Numbered from the stretch's first letter, positions 1 through 6,935 are shown. The stretch: DNA of 13,890 nucleotides from DASUZD01 sp036377055 (GCA_036377055.1 DASUZD010000317.1:1-13890), one strand, 5' to 3'. Numbers and translations: made by a program. The notes: generated from the letters alone by a model not told the origin.

Positions 1-432
1 CTCGCCGAGGCGGCCGGGGCACCGGTCTACATGGCTCGCGAGGAGGCGCCCGTCCTCGTTTCGCCGGACGATTTCTACGGCGCGCTCGGAATCCGGATCC
101 GGCCCTACACGCCGGACGAGCTGCTCGACGGCGGAGAGCGCTTCGAGCTCGCGGCGATCGAGTTCGAGACGCTGAAGGTTCCGGGCCACTCTCCCGCGCA
201 TCTCGCGTACCTCGCCGACGGCTGCCTCTTCTCCGGCGACGTCCTGTTCGCCGGCGGCGTCGGTCGCGTCGACCTGCCCGGCGGCGACTGGGACACGCTA
301 GTCGACTCGATCCGACGGCTGACCGAGACGCTCCCGCTCGAGACGGTCGTCTACCCCGGCCATGGCCCGCGCACGACCCTCGGCGCGGAGCTCGCTCGCA
401 ACCCGTTCCTCGCCGAGCTGCGCGCCTCGTGA
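1..432 (+). CDS. Metallo-beta-lactamase fold hydrolase, glyoxalase II-like (3' part)
   Basis: The reading frame is open from the first base, so the gene begins before the window; 143 C-terminal residues are visible. They show the second half of a metallo-beta-lactamase fold: GHSPAH (metal ligand His63 in window numbering), SGDVLF (bridging Asp80) and YPGHGP (His121). The N-terminal HxHxDH metal motif would lie upstream. The pattern fits the YcbL/glyoxalase II group, zinc or iron hydrolases acting on thioesters such as S-lactoylglutathione or, in actinobacteria, other thiol conjugates; the substrate cannot be read from sequence. The internal ATG at 31 is not a likely start because homologous sequence continues upstream of it. 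The stop overlaps the GTG start of hisS by 4 bases. A glyoxalase II-like gene directly before hisS-aspS is a known actinobacterial arrangement. Confidence 0.85.
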   Translation, partial: LAEAAGAPVYMAREEAPVLVSPDDFYGALGIRIRPYTPDELLDGGERFELAAIEFETLKVPGHSPAHLAYLADGCLFSGDVLFAGGVGRVDLPGGDWDTLVDSIRRLTETLPLETVVYPGHGPRTTLGAELARNPFLAELRAS

Positions 433-1652
433 CCCGAATCGAGGCGCCCCGGGGAACCCACGACATCCTCCCCGCCGACCAGCCCATGTGGCAGCGGATC
501 GCGGGGGAGGCCGAGCGGCTCTGCGCGCTTTACGGCTATCGCCGGATCCAGACACCGGGCTTCGAGCACACGGAGCTGTTCGAGCGGACGTCCGGGGCCG
601 GTTCGGACATCGTCCAGAAGGAGATGTACACGTTCCCGGACCGGAGCGGCCGCTCGCTCACGCTGCGGCCGGAGGGGACCGCGCCGATCGTCCGGGCGTA
701 CCTCGAGCACGGCCTCCACCGCGAGCCGCAGCCGCAGAAGCTCTACACGATCGCGCCGATGTACCGTTATGCGGCGCCGCAGCGGGGTCGCTACCGCGAG
801 CACTGGCAGCTCTCGGTCGAGGCGATCGGCTCCGCGGACCCCGCGATCGACGCCGAGATCATCCAGCTCTACCGCGAGCTGCTGGCTCGCCTGGGCGTCA
901 CGCAGTGGGAGCTCCGCCTCAACTCGATCGGCGACCAGCGGTGCCGCCCCGCGTACCTGGAGCGCCTGAACGAGTGGCTCGACGCGCACGCCGACGTGCT
1001 CGACGAAGAGGCGCGCCAGAAGCGCGCGACGAGCCCGCTCCGCGTGTTCGACGTGAAGAACGAGCGGGTGCTCGCGGCGCTCGAGGACGCGCCCAAGATC
1101 GGCGAATCCCTCTGTGACGAGTGCCGAACGCACTTCGCCGAGGTTCGCCGGCACCTCGACGCGTACGGGATCCCGCACACCCTCACGCCGACGCTCGTGC
1201 GCGGCCTCGACTACTACACGCGGACGGCGTGGGAGTACCAGGGGCCGGAGGAGGGCGCGCAGAGCGTCCTGTCCGGCGGCGGCCGCTACGACGGTCTCGC
1301 GGAGGAGATCGGCGGCCCGCCGACGCCGGGGATCGGCTTCGGAGCCGGAATCGAGCGCCTGATCCTGGCCCTCGAGCAGGAGGGAATCTCGGCCGACCAG
1401 CCGCCGGTCGACGTCTTCCTGGTCACGGACGGAGACAGGCCGCTCGAGCTGCTCGCCGAGCTCCGCCGTCGCGGCCTCAGCGCGGACCTGGACTACGCCG
1501 GCCGGTCGACGAAGGGCCAGCTCACGCAGGCGCAGCGGCTCGGCGCGCGCGCCACCGTCGTGCTCGAGGGCGACCGCGCGACGATCCGTCGGCGGGGCGA
1601 GAGCGACACGACGGTTCCGGTCACGGAGCTGGTGGATAGGTTGACCCGATGA
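429..1652 (+). CDS. hisS: Histidyl-tRNA synthetase
   Basis: Class II aminoacyl-tRNA synthetase that charges tRNA-His in the cytoplasm. It is 407 residues, slightly short for the usual 420 or so. It opens with APRGTHDILP (6-15), typical of HisRS. The ATP/histidine site includes LRPEGT (79-84), the motif 2 loop RYREHWQL, the histidine-specific LVRGLDYYTR (256-265), SGGGRYDGL and motif 3 GIGFGAGIERL (301-311). The last 85 or so residues form the alpha/beta anticodon-binding domain. The GTG start at 429 overlaps the upstream stop (GTGA) and places the first conserved motif at the normal distance from the N-terminus. The stop overlaps the aspS start (ATGA), so the two synthetases are probably translationally coupled. 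Confidence 0.97.
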   Translation: MTRIEAPRGTHDILPADQPMWQRIAGEAERLCALYGYRRIQTPGFEHTELFERTSGAGSDIVQKEMYTFPDRSGRSLTLRPEGTAPIVRAYLEHGLHREPQPQKLYTIAPMYRYAAPQRGRYREHWQLSVEAIGSADPAIDAEIIQLYRELLARLGVTQWELRLNSIGDQRCRPAYLERLNEWLDAHADVLDEEARQKRATSPLRVFDVKNERVLAALEDAPKIGESLCDECRTHFAEVRRHLDAYGIPHTLTPTLVRGLDYYTRTAWEYQGPEEGAQSVLSGGGRYDGLAEEIGGPPTPGIGFGAGIERLILALEQEGISADQPPVDVFLVTDGDRPLELLAELRRRGLSADLDYAGRSTKGQLTQAQRLGARATVVLEGDRATIRRRGESDTTVPVTELVDRLTR

Positions 1653-3385
1653 GCTGGCGCGATCTCGGCAGCGGCGAGGTCCGGCCGGAACACGTCGGCC
1701 GGCGGCTTCAGCTGGCCGGCTGGGCCGCGCGCAGGCGCGACCACGGCGGGCTCGTCTTCGTCGACCTCCGCGACGAGACGGGTCTCTGCCAGCTGGTCGT
1801 GAACCCCGAGCGCGCTGCCGACGCCGTTCGCGCGGCGCATGAGGTGCGGAACGAGTTCGTCCTGCGAGCCGAGGGAGAGGTGGTCCGGCGCGCGCCGGAG
1901 GCGGTGAACCCGAACCTGCCGACGGGCGAGGTCGAGGTCCAGGTCGACCGGCTCGAGATCGTCTCGCGGTCGACGCCGCTGCCGTTCCAGCTGGACGAGG
2001 AAGGCGTGGACGAGACGTTGCGCATTCGCTACCGCTGGCTCGACCTCCGCCGGGAGAAGATGCAACGAAACGTCCGCACGCGGGCGCAGATGGTCTCGAT
2101 CATCCGCGACGAGATGGAGGCGGCCGGCTTCGTCGACGTCGAGACGCCGATCATGGCCAAGCCGACGCCGGAGGGCGCGCGCGACTTCCTCGTCCCGACG
2201 CGGCTCCAGCCGGGCCGGTTCTTCGCGCTACCGCAGTCGCCGCAGATCTACAAGCAGCTGCTCGTCATCGCCGGGTTCGAGCGCTACTACCAGATCGCGC
2301 GCTGCTTCCGGGACGAGGACCTCCGCGCCGACCGGCTCCAGGAGCTGACCCAGCTCGACGTCGAGCTCGCCTTCCCCGACCAGGAGGAGCTGTTCGCGCT
2401 GATCGAGCGGATCGTCGCGCGGATCTGGCGCGAGCTCCTAGGCGTCGAGCTCGAGACGCCGTTCGCGCGCATGAGCTGGCAGGAGACGGCGCTCCGCTTC
2501 GGCACCGACAAGCCCGACCTGCGCTTCGGCCTCGAGATCCAGGACGCGACCGAGCTCACGCGCGGCTCCGAGTTCGGCGTCTTCGCGAACGCGCCCGCCG
2601 TGCGCTATCTCCGTGTCCCGCGGGAGCTCTCGCGCGGCGACGTCCAGAAGCTCGAGGACATGGCCAAGCCCTGGGGGGCGAAGGGCCTCGCGTACGTCGT
2701 CTTCCGCAGCGACGGCGAGGTCTCGTCGCCGATCGCGAAGTTCCTGTCGGAGGAGGAGCTGACGGCGCTGCGCGAGCCCGGCACGACCGCGCTCTTCGTC
2801 GCAGACGATCCACGGATCGTCTCGAAGGTGCTCGGCCTGCTCCGCCTCCATCTCGGCCGCGAGCTCGACCTGATCGACCGCGACGCGTGGAAGTTCCTCT
2901 GGGTCACGCCGATGCCGTTGCTCGAGTGGGACGAGGACGAGGGCCGCTACACCGCGTCGCACCACCCGTTCACGCGACCGACCGAGGAGAGCCTTCCGCT
3001 CCTCGACAGCGATCCAGGCGCGGCGAGCGCGATCGCGTACGACCTCGTCGGGAACGGGATCGAGCTCGCCGGGGGCTCGTTCAGGATCCACGAACCGGAC
3101 CTCCAGGCGCGGATGTTCGACTTCCTCGGGATCTCGCCGGAGGAGCAGCGCGCGAAGTTCGGGTTCCTGCTCGCCGCGCTCGCGATGGGCGCGCCGCCGC
3201 ACGGCGGGATCGCGTCGGGAATCGACCGGCTCCTGATGGCGCTCCTCGACGAGCCGTCGATCCGCGACACGCTCGCGTTTCCGAAGAACCAGGCCGGCGT
3301 CGACCCGATGAGCGGCGCGCCGACTCCGGTCGCCGAGGAGCAGCTGGAGGAGCTGGGAATCCGCGTCGTCGCCGAGCCGGGGTGA
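1649..3385 (+). CDS. aspS: Aspartyl-tRNA synthetase, bacterial type
   Basis: Class IIb synthetase of 578 residues, the normal size for the bacterial form. An N-terminal OB-fold anticodon-binding domain (about 1-105) contains RRRDHGGLVFVDLRD. The catalytic core has QSPQIYKQLL, motif 2 FRDEDLRADR (220-229) and motif 3 GIASGIDRLL near residue 520. The bacterial GAD insertion lies at about 285-410. The residues after motif 2 read LQELTQLD, where the common bacterial form is QPEFTQID, a mild variation. His32 in RDHGG is the residue often seen in non-discriminating AspRS, which charges both tRNA-Asp and tRNA-Asn; discriminating enzymes often have Leu here. The ATG overlaps the hisS stop by 4 bases. 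The next gene follows after a 43-base gap. Confidence 0.97.
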   Translation: MSWRDLGSGEVRPEHVGRRLQLAGWAARRRDHGGLVFVDLRDETGLCQLVVNPERAADAVRAAHEVRNEFVLRAEGEVVRRAPEAVNPNLPTGEVEVQVDRLEIVSRSTPLPFQLDEEGVDETLRIRYRWLDLRREKMQRNVRTRAQMVSIIRDEMEAAGFVDVETPIMAKPTPEGARDFLVPTRLQPGRFFALPQSPQIYKQLLVIAGFERYYQIARCFRDEDLRADRLQELTQLDVELAFPDQEELFALIERIVARIWRELLGVELETPFARMSWQETALRFGTDKPDLRFGLEIQDATELTRGSEFGVFANAPAVRYLRVPRELSRGDVQKLEDMAKPWGAKGLAYVVFRSDGEVSSPIAKFLSEEELTALREPGTTALFVADDPRIVSKVLGLLRLHLGRELDLIDRDAWKFLWVTPMPLLEWDEDEGRYTASHHPFTRPTEESLPLLDSDPGAASAIAYDLVGNGIELAGGSFRIHEPDLQARMFDFLGISPEEQRAKFGFLLAALAMGAPPHGGIASGIDRLLMALLDEPSIRDTLAFPKNQAGVDPMSGAPTPVAEEQLEELGIRVVAEPG

Positions 3386-3428
3386 CCGAGGTCGTGTCGA
3401 CCGATGGCATCGTCATACTCGGGCTCCG

Positions 3429-4319
3429 ATGGCGACCCAGGCTCCGAACCTCGCGCACCCGGCGCTGACCTCGCTCCCGCAGTTCGAGGATCTGCCGCAC
3501 GCGGCCGACGGGTACGACCCCGAGCGAGTGCGGGAGGCGTTCGAGGCCTTCCGCCGCCACGCGGCTCAGCTTCAGGCGCAGCTCCGGGTGATGCAGGCGG
3601 CGGGCCGGACGGCGGAGGTCGAGCCCACCGGGCACGCCGTTCGCATGGATTCACTCCATCTGATCCGCGCCGCGGCCGAGTTCGCGGACACGCTCGAGCG
3701 CGACGCGCAGACGGCGTCGGCCGCGCAGCTCGCGCGGACGGAGGAGGAGGTCCGGCGCCGCCAGCGCGAGCTGCAGGCGCGCGAGACAGAGGTCGACCGG
3801 TACCGCAACGATAGCGAGCGGCAGCGGGCCGAGATCCTCGGCGCCGCGAACAAGGAGGCGCGGGAGCTTCTCGCGCGCTCGAACGCCGAGGCCTCGCAGG
3901 AGCTTCGCGAGGCGGAGGCGCGCGGCGCGCGGCTGCTCGAGCAGGCGCGCCACCAGGCGACCGAGCTGACGAACAGCGCACGCGCCGAGGTCGAGCAGAC
4001 GCTCGAGTGGGCCCGCGCGCAGGCGGCGACCGTGCTCGCGCGCGCACAGCACGGCGCCGAGCAGCTCCTCGGCTCGGCGGGGCTTGGCGAGGACGCCGTC
4101 GGAAAGGTCGCCGAGGCGATCTTGCGCGCGGCGCAGCAGGAGGCCGAGGCGACGCGCCCTCCGGGCATGACGGCGCCGGTCGTTCCGCCTTCCGCGCCGA
4201 TTGCCACGGCGCTCGAGCCGGAAGAGGAGGACGAGGAGCCTGCGCTGGCCGAGCCGCCGCTGGCCGCCGCTCCCGCGCAGGAGGATGCCGAGGAGCCGCC
4301 GGACGACCCGACCGGATAG
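3429..4319 (+). CDS. Long coiled-coil protein, DivIVA-like in character
   Basis: No family can be assigned with certainty. The 296-residue protein has a short N-terminal segment (LPHAADGYDPERVREAFEAF, about 22-41) that loosely resembles the start of DivIVA-type proteins. From about 85 to 235 comes a nearly unbroken heptad-rich, Glu/Arg/Ala/Gln-dominated coiled coil with few helix breakers. The tail (about 240-296) is rich in Pro, Ala and acidic residues and probably disordered. No signal peptide or membrane helix is seen, so it is presumably cytoplasmic. ATG 3429 is the first possible start in this frame after the aspS stop; no clear Shine-Dalgarno sequence precedes it, although a weak CATACT at 3414-3419 could be a -10 element. 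The next gene overlaps its 3' end. With a membrane protein and an RlpA-like protein downstream, an envelope or septum role is inferred only. Confidence 0.75.
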   Translation: MATQAPNLAHPALTSLPQFEDLPHAADGYDPERVREAFEAFRRHAAQLQAQLRVMQAAGRTAEVEPTGHAVRMDSLHLIRAAAEFADTLERDAQTASAAQLARTEEEVRRRQRELQARETEVDRYRNDSERQRAEILGAANKEARELLARSNAEASQELREAEARGARLLEQARHQATELTNSARAEVEQTLEWARAQAATVLARAQHGAEQLLGSAGLGEDAVGKVAEAILRAAQQEAEATRPPGMTAPVVPPSAPIATALEPEEEDEEPALAEPPLAAAPAQEDAEEPPDDPTG

Positions 4320-4959
4320 CCGGTCCGGGCGGCGCGTCTTCGGGCCGCGCTTCTTGCTCGGCGGCGCCCTAGTCGTCGGGGCCGCCGTCGCGGGCGTCTT
4401 CGCCGACCTCTCGACGGTCTGGGCGGTCGGGCTGGTGTTGGGGACCTTGCTCGTCGTGACGGTCGTCGAGTGGTCGCTCGCGTGGACGCCGACGGGGCCG
4501 GGCGCGGCGCGGGTCGAAGTTCGTGGCTCAGAGCCACAAACTCGGCTGCTCGACTCGGCCGCCACGCCGCAGCCCGAGCCGGAGCCCGAGGCCAAGCGCG
4601 ATTACGAGCGTGTACCGGAGCGCGAGCCGCAGCCCCAACCCGTAAGTGGCTCAGAGCCACAAGCGCCGGAACCCGCGCCGCGGCCGGAGCCGGAACCCGA
4701 GCCGGAGCCGGAGCTTCCGCCCGCCGCCACCGCCCCGCCGCCCGCGCACGCGCTCGACGGGCCGCGCGAGTGGAACGTCTGGGACCTCGAGCGGATCGCG
4801 CGCGCCCGCGGCCGCGCCGACATCGCGCGCGCCGAAGAGCGATCCTTCCTCCTCATGTACCTCCGCGCGTTCGCCGAGCCCGACGGGCAGCTCCCCGACG
4901 ACTTCGACGCGCTCGTCCGCGACTCGTTCGGCGACCTCCTCGTCGCGGCGCGGCCGTGA
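4285..4959 (+). CDS. Two-helix membrane protein with Pro/Glu-rich linker
   Basis: Unrecognised protein of 224 residues from ATG 4285. It has a basic N-terminus (1-22), two hydrophobic helices (about 23-40 and 45-61), a long Pro/Glu linker (about 85-150, with runs of PEPEPEPE) and a conserved-looking C-terminal region (about 155-224) that starts REWNVWDLERIAR. A charged hairpin anchor with a cytoplasmic C-terminal domain is the simplest topology. The start is uncertain: ATG 4285 sits directly after AGGAGG and overlaps the previous gene by 35 bases, while a TTG at 4201 would add 28 basic residues. The linker twice encodes GSEPQ (81-85 and 122-126) within a perfect DNA palindrome, using codons (TCA, CCA, CAA) unlike the surrounding GC-rich ones. 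Its stop overlaps the next gene's GTG by 4 bases. Function unknown. Confidence 0.75.
   Translation: MPRSRRTTRPDSRSGRRVFGPRFLLGGALVVGAAVAGVFADLSTVWAVGLVLGTLLVVTVVEWSLAWTPTGPGAARVEVRGSEPQTRLLDSAATPQPEPEPEAKRDYERVPEREPQPQPVSGSEPQAPEPAPRPEPEPEPEPELPPAATAPPPAHALDGPREWNVWDLERIARARGRADIARAEERSFLLMYLRAFAEPDGQLPDDFDALVRDSFGDLLVAARP
4523..4539 (+). repeat. Palindromic repeat, copy 1 (GTGGCTCAGAGCCACAA)
   Basis: Contains the perfect inverted repeat GTGGCTC-A-GAGCCAC (4523-4537). The whole 17-base string recurs at 4646, 123 bases downstream in the same reading frame. Inside the linker of the membrane protein gene it encodes GSEPQ with A-ending codons. It may be a small dispersed repeat or a protein-binding site. 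Confidence 0.7.
4646..4662 (+). repeat. Palindromic repeat, copy 2 (GTGGCTCAGAGCCACAA)
   Basis: Identical over 17 bases to copy 1 at 4523, with the same 7+1+7 palindrome (4646-4660) and the same encoded GSEPQ. The sequence around the two copies is not similar apart from general Pro/Glu coding bias, so this is not simply a longer tandem duplication. Confidence 0.7.
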
Positions 4960-5363
4960 GCGCCGGTGCGGCGAAGCGGACGATGGCGCTCGCGGGCGTC
5001 GCGCTGCTCGTCGCGCTCGTCTCGCTCGCATTGAGCTCGCCGCGCGGGCACCACGCCAAGCACGCACTCCCGCAGCCCGCGGCCAACTGGTACTCGGCCC
5101 TTGCGGCCCCGTACAACCCGGCGCGCTCCCGCACCCGGACGGCCTGCGGCCAGCGGCTCAACGCCAAGACGCTCGGCGTCGCGCACCCCGTGCTCCCGTG
5201 CGGCGTCAAGCTCTACATCTCGTACCGCGGGACGAGGGTCCTGACGCAGGTGATCGACCGCGGCCTCGCCGCACCCGGCCGCGAGTTCTACGTCACAAAG
5301 GCGCTCGCCGACCGCATCGGCCTCCACGGCACGCGGTCGCTTCGCTGGACCTACGCGCGCTGA
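4956..5363 (+). CDS. Secreted RlpA-like double-psi beta-barrel protein
   Basis: Small exported protein of 135 residues. The GTG start at 4956 overlaps the upstream stop (GTGA) and gives a good signal peptide: KR at 7-8, then a hydrophobic core at 11-27. The mature part matches the RlpA/3D double-psi beta-barrel pattern: WYS (45-47), TACGQRLN (62-69), AHPVLPCG (76-83) and VIDRG (99-103), where Asp101 corresponds to the catalytic Asp of peptidoglycan-acting DPBB proteins. AHxxLPxG and DRG are the family hallmarks. Cys64 and Cys82 could form a disulfide outside the cell. No SPOR or peptidoglycan-binding domain is attached, so this is a minimal single-domain form. A role in cell-wall turnover, by lytic transglycosylase or endoglucanase-like chemistry, is expected; activity is unproven. 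It ends the three-gene cluster with the coiled-coil and membrane proteins. Confidence 0.8.
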   Translation: MSAGAAKRTMALAGVALLVALVSLALSSPRGHHAKHALPQPAANWYSALAAPYNPARSRTRTACGQRLNAKTLGVAHPVLPCGVKLYISYRGTRVLTQVIDRGLAAPGREFYVTKALADRIGLHGTRSLRWTYAR

Positions 5364-5437
5364 CGGCCGCTAAGCGCGCAGACTCGGCGGCGCCGACCAT
5401 CAGGACGTGTGGGCTCTGCCCGCGCGTCCGTCTGAAA

Positions 5438-5456
5438 CGACCGGTCGATCCGGTCG
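5438..5456 (+). terminator. Inverted repeat downstream of the RlpA-like gene
   Basis: CGACCGG and CCGGTCG form a perfect 7-bp stem around TCGAT, 74 bases after the stop codon at 5363. There is no T run after it, so it could be a GC-rich terminator hairpin or an operator for the region downstream. The assignment is tentative. Confidence 0.35.
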
Positions 5457-5482
5457 AAGGCATCACCTCCGGCCGTGAGCAC

Positions 5483-5488
5483 TACACT
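5483..5488 (+). promoter_or_regulatory. Candidate -10 element TACACT in the intergenic region
   Basis: TACACT fits the actinobacterial TANNNT -10 pattern seen elsewhere in this window. Transcription would start near 5495. No convincing -35 is present. It is relevant only as a possible promoter for the structured RNA proposed at 5495-5656. Confidence 0.3.
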
Positions 5489-5494
5489 CCGATG

Positions 5495-5656
5495 TGCCCG
5501 ACCCTGTTCGTGGTCTCGCGCTTTACGTTTGAACCAACACCGACGTAAAGGGAGCCTGCGTCCGGATAGGTGCTCATCCCACCGCGTCCGGCAAGGCACC
5601 CCCCTGGCAAGTCCAGGTTCTCACGGCGCGAGGACATCGGCAGCGGTGGGGCTTTT
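5495..5656 (+). ncRNA. Candidate structured small RNA between the RlpA-like gene and mnmA
   Basis: The 318-base stretch 5364-5681 has no convincing gene. Its second half can fold. Hairpin 1 is CTTTACGT/ACGTAAAG (5521-5528 with 5543-5550, perfect 8 bp, 14-base loop). A closing stem pairs CCCACCGC (5578-5585) with GCGGTGGG (5643-5650). Inside it, GTCC (5586-5589) can pair with a downstream GGAC, and CCTGG-CAAGT-CCAGG (5603-5617) makes a small hairpin. TTTT follows the closing stem at 5653-5656, as at an intrinsic terminator. An alternative pairing GGTGC (5569-5573) with GCACC (5596-5600) would compete with the closing stem. I do not recognise an SRP, tmRNA, 6C, RNase P or tRNA signature. The 5' end is a guess from the -10 at 5483. 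Because mnmA has its own -10 afterwards, this may be a free RNA rather than a leader. Confidence 0.35.
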
Positions 5657-5669
5657 CTCTATCTACGGC

Positions 5670-5675
5670 TAGCCT
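5670..5675 (+). promoter_or_regulatory. -10 element TAGCCT of mnmA, leaderless arrangement
   Basis: TAGCCT (TANNNT) ends 6 bases before the GTG start at 5682, so transcription would begin at or next to the start codon. No Shine-Dalgarno sequence precedes the GTG, which agrees with a leaderless mRNA. Confidence 0.5.
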
Positions 5676-5681
5676 GCACAG

Positions 5682-6935
5682 GTGATCGAGGTCGTCGGAG
5701 ACTCGTCGCGGGACGGCGAGTGGGCGCTGGTCCGCCTCGCCGTGGCCGGCGACCGCATCGTCGAAGCCGACGCGCCGGGGCTCGCGCGGCCGCTCGAAGG
5801 GCTGACCCTGCTCGAGGCGGCGGCAGTCGGCGGCGAGACGCTTGCCGTCGACGCGCTCGCGAACGCTATCGGGCCGATCCTCCGCGCGTCTCCCCGTGCC
5901 GGCCGCGCGGCGGTGGCGATGAGCGGGGGCGTCGACAGCGCGGTCGCGCTCCTGCGGGCCGCGCCGGAGGCGATCGGGGTGACGCTTCGGCTCTGGCTCG
6001 ATCCCGAGGGGCCGGACGTGGAGCGTGCGTGCTGCTCGCCCGAAGCCGTGATCGCGGCGCGCGAGACGTGCCACGCGCTCGGGCTCCCGCACGTCACGCT
6101 CGACCTACGCGAGGAGTTCCGGGACGCGGTCGTCGGGCCGTTCGTCCGGTCGTTCGGCCGCGGCGAGACGCCGAACCCGTGCATCCGCTGCAACGGCGCG
6201 TTCAGGTTCGCCGAGCTACTCGCGTTCGCGCAGCGCGCGGGCGCCTCCCGACTCGTGACCGGCCACTACGCGCGGATCGTGCGCAGGGACGGCCGGCTGC
6301 TCCTCGCGCGGGCGGCCGACGAGGCGAAGGACCAGTCGTACATGCTCGCGGGTCTCGATCCGAGCGTGCTGGAGCGGATCGAGTTCCCGCTTGGCGAGAC
6401 GCGGAAGGAGGAGACGCGAGCCGAGGCCGCCGCGGCCGGGCTTGCCGCCGCGGCGCGCGCGGAGAGCCAGGAGGCGTGCTTCCTCGCGGGCGGCGACTAC
6501 CGCGCTTTCCTCGAGCGCCACGGCCTCGGCGCCGCCGAGGGCGCAGTCGTCGACGAGAGCGGGACGGAGCTCGGCCGCCATGCCGGCTTCTGGCGCTTCA
6601 CCCCCGGCCAGCGCCGCGGCCTCGGCGTCGCCACAGGCGCCCCGGTCTACGCCTTGCGGACCGATCCGCAGACGAACACGGTCGTGGTGGGGCCGCGCGA
6701 GTCGCTCGCGCGGCGAACGGTCGAGGTACGCGGACGGCTCTTCGTGCCCGTCGAGCGCGCCGAGGCGAAGCTTCGCTACCGCTCTCCGGCCGTCGCGGCC
6801 CGCGTGGAGCCGACGTCGGAGGGGTTCCGGCTGGAGCTGGAGTCGGCGGCGTACGGCGTCGCGACCGGTCAGGCGGCCGTCCTGTACGACCGTGACGCCG
6901 TCGTCGGATCGGGCCTGATCGAGGACTCCCACTAA
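5682..6935 (+). CDS. mnmA: tRNA-specific 2-thiouridylase MnmA with N-terminal extension
   Basis: ATP-dependent enzyme that thiolates U34 of Lys, Glu and Gln tRNAs using sulfur relayed from a cysteine desulfurase. It has the PP-loop SGGVDS (81-86), the CCSPEA segment (117-122) seen in many actinobacterial forms, TPNPCIRCN with catalytic Cys170, GHYAR (194-198), KDQSYML (216-222) and SQEACF with the second catalytic Cys266, then the C-terminal beta domains. At 417 residues it is longer than the usual 360 or so because of about 75 residues before the PP-loop. That extension loosely resembles half of an IscU/NifU-like scaffold (GDRIVEA, then TLLEAA) but has no cysteines. GTG 5682 is chosen because a -10 element lies 6 bases upstream. 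Starting near the PP-loop instead would lose the extension, but the extension reads as protein without interruption. The stop codon overlaps the -10 of the next gene. Confidence 0.93.
   Translation: MIEVVGDSSRDGEWALVRLAVAGDRIVEADAPGLARPLEGLTLLEAAAVGGETLAVDALANAIGPILRASPRAGRAAVAMSGGVDSAVALLRAAPEAIGVTLRLWLDPEGPDVERACCSPEAVIAARETCHALGLPHVTLDLREEFRDAVVGPFVRSFGRGETPNPCIRCNGAFRFAELLAFAQRAGASRLVTGHYARIVRRDGRLLLARAADEAKDQSYMLAGLDPSVLERIEFPLGETRKEETRAEAAAAGLAAAARAESQEACFLAGGDYRAFLERHGLGAAEGAVVDESGTELGRHAGFWRFTPGQRRGLGVATGAPVYALRTDPQTNTVVVGPRESLARRTVEVRGRLFVPVERAEAKLRYRSPAVAARVEPTSEGFRLELESAAYGVATGQAAVLYDRDAVVGSGLIEDSH

Noticed and set aside
3414..3419. CATACT as a -10 promoter for the coiled-coil gene
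   Set aside because: It does not fit TANNNT and the spacing to ATG (9 bases) differs from the other four promoters; too weak to list.
2947..4047. Minus-strand open frames opposite aspS and the coiled-coil gene
   Set aside because: The translations are Arg/Ala/Pro-rich and cross a gene boundary on the other strand, as expected for antisense frames at high GC.
4570..4715. Tandem DNA repeat in the Pro/Glu-coding region
   Set aside because: The CCGGAGCCG-type periodicity is irregular and explained by PE dipeptide coding; only the GTGGCTCAGAGCCACAA unit stands out.
5560..5660. tRNA, SRP RNA or 6C RNA in the gap before mnmA
   Set aside because: No GGTTCRANTCC T-arm on either strand, no GGAAG-type SRP apical loop, and only one run of six C where 6C RNA needs two.
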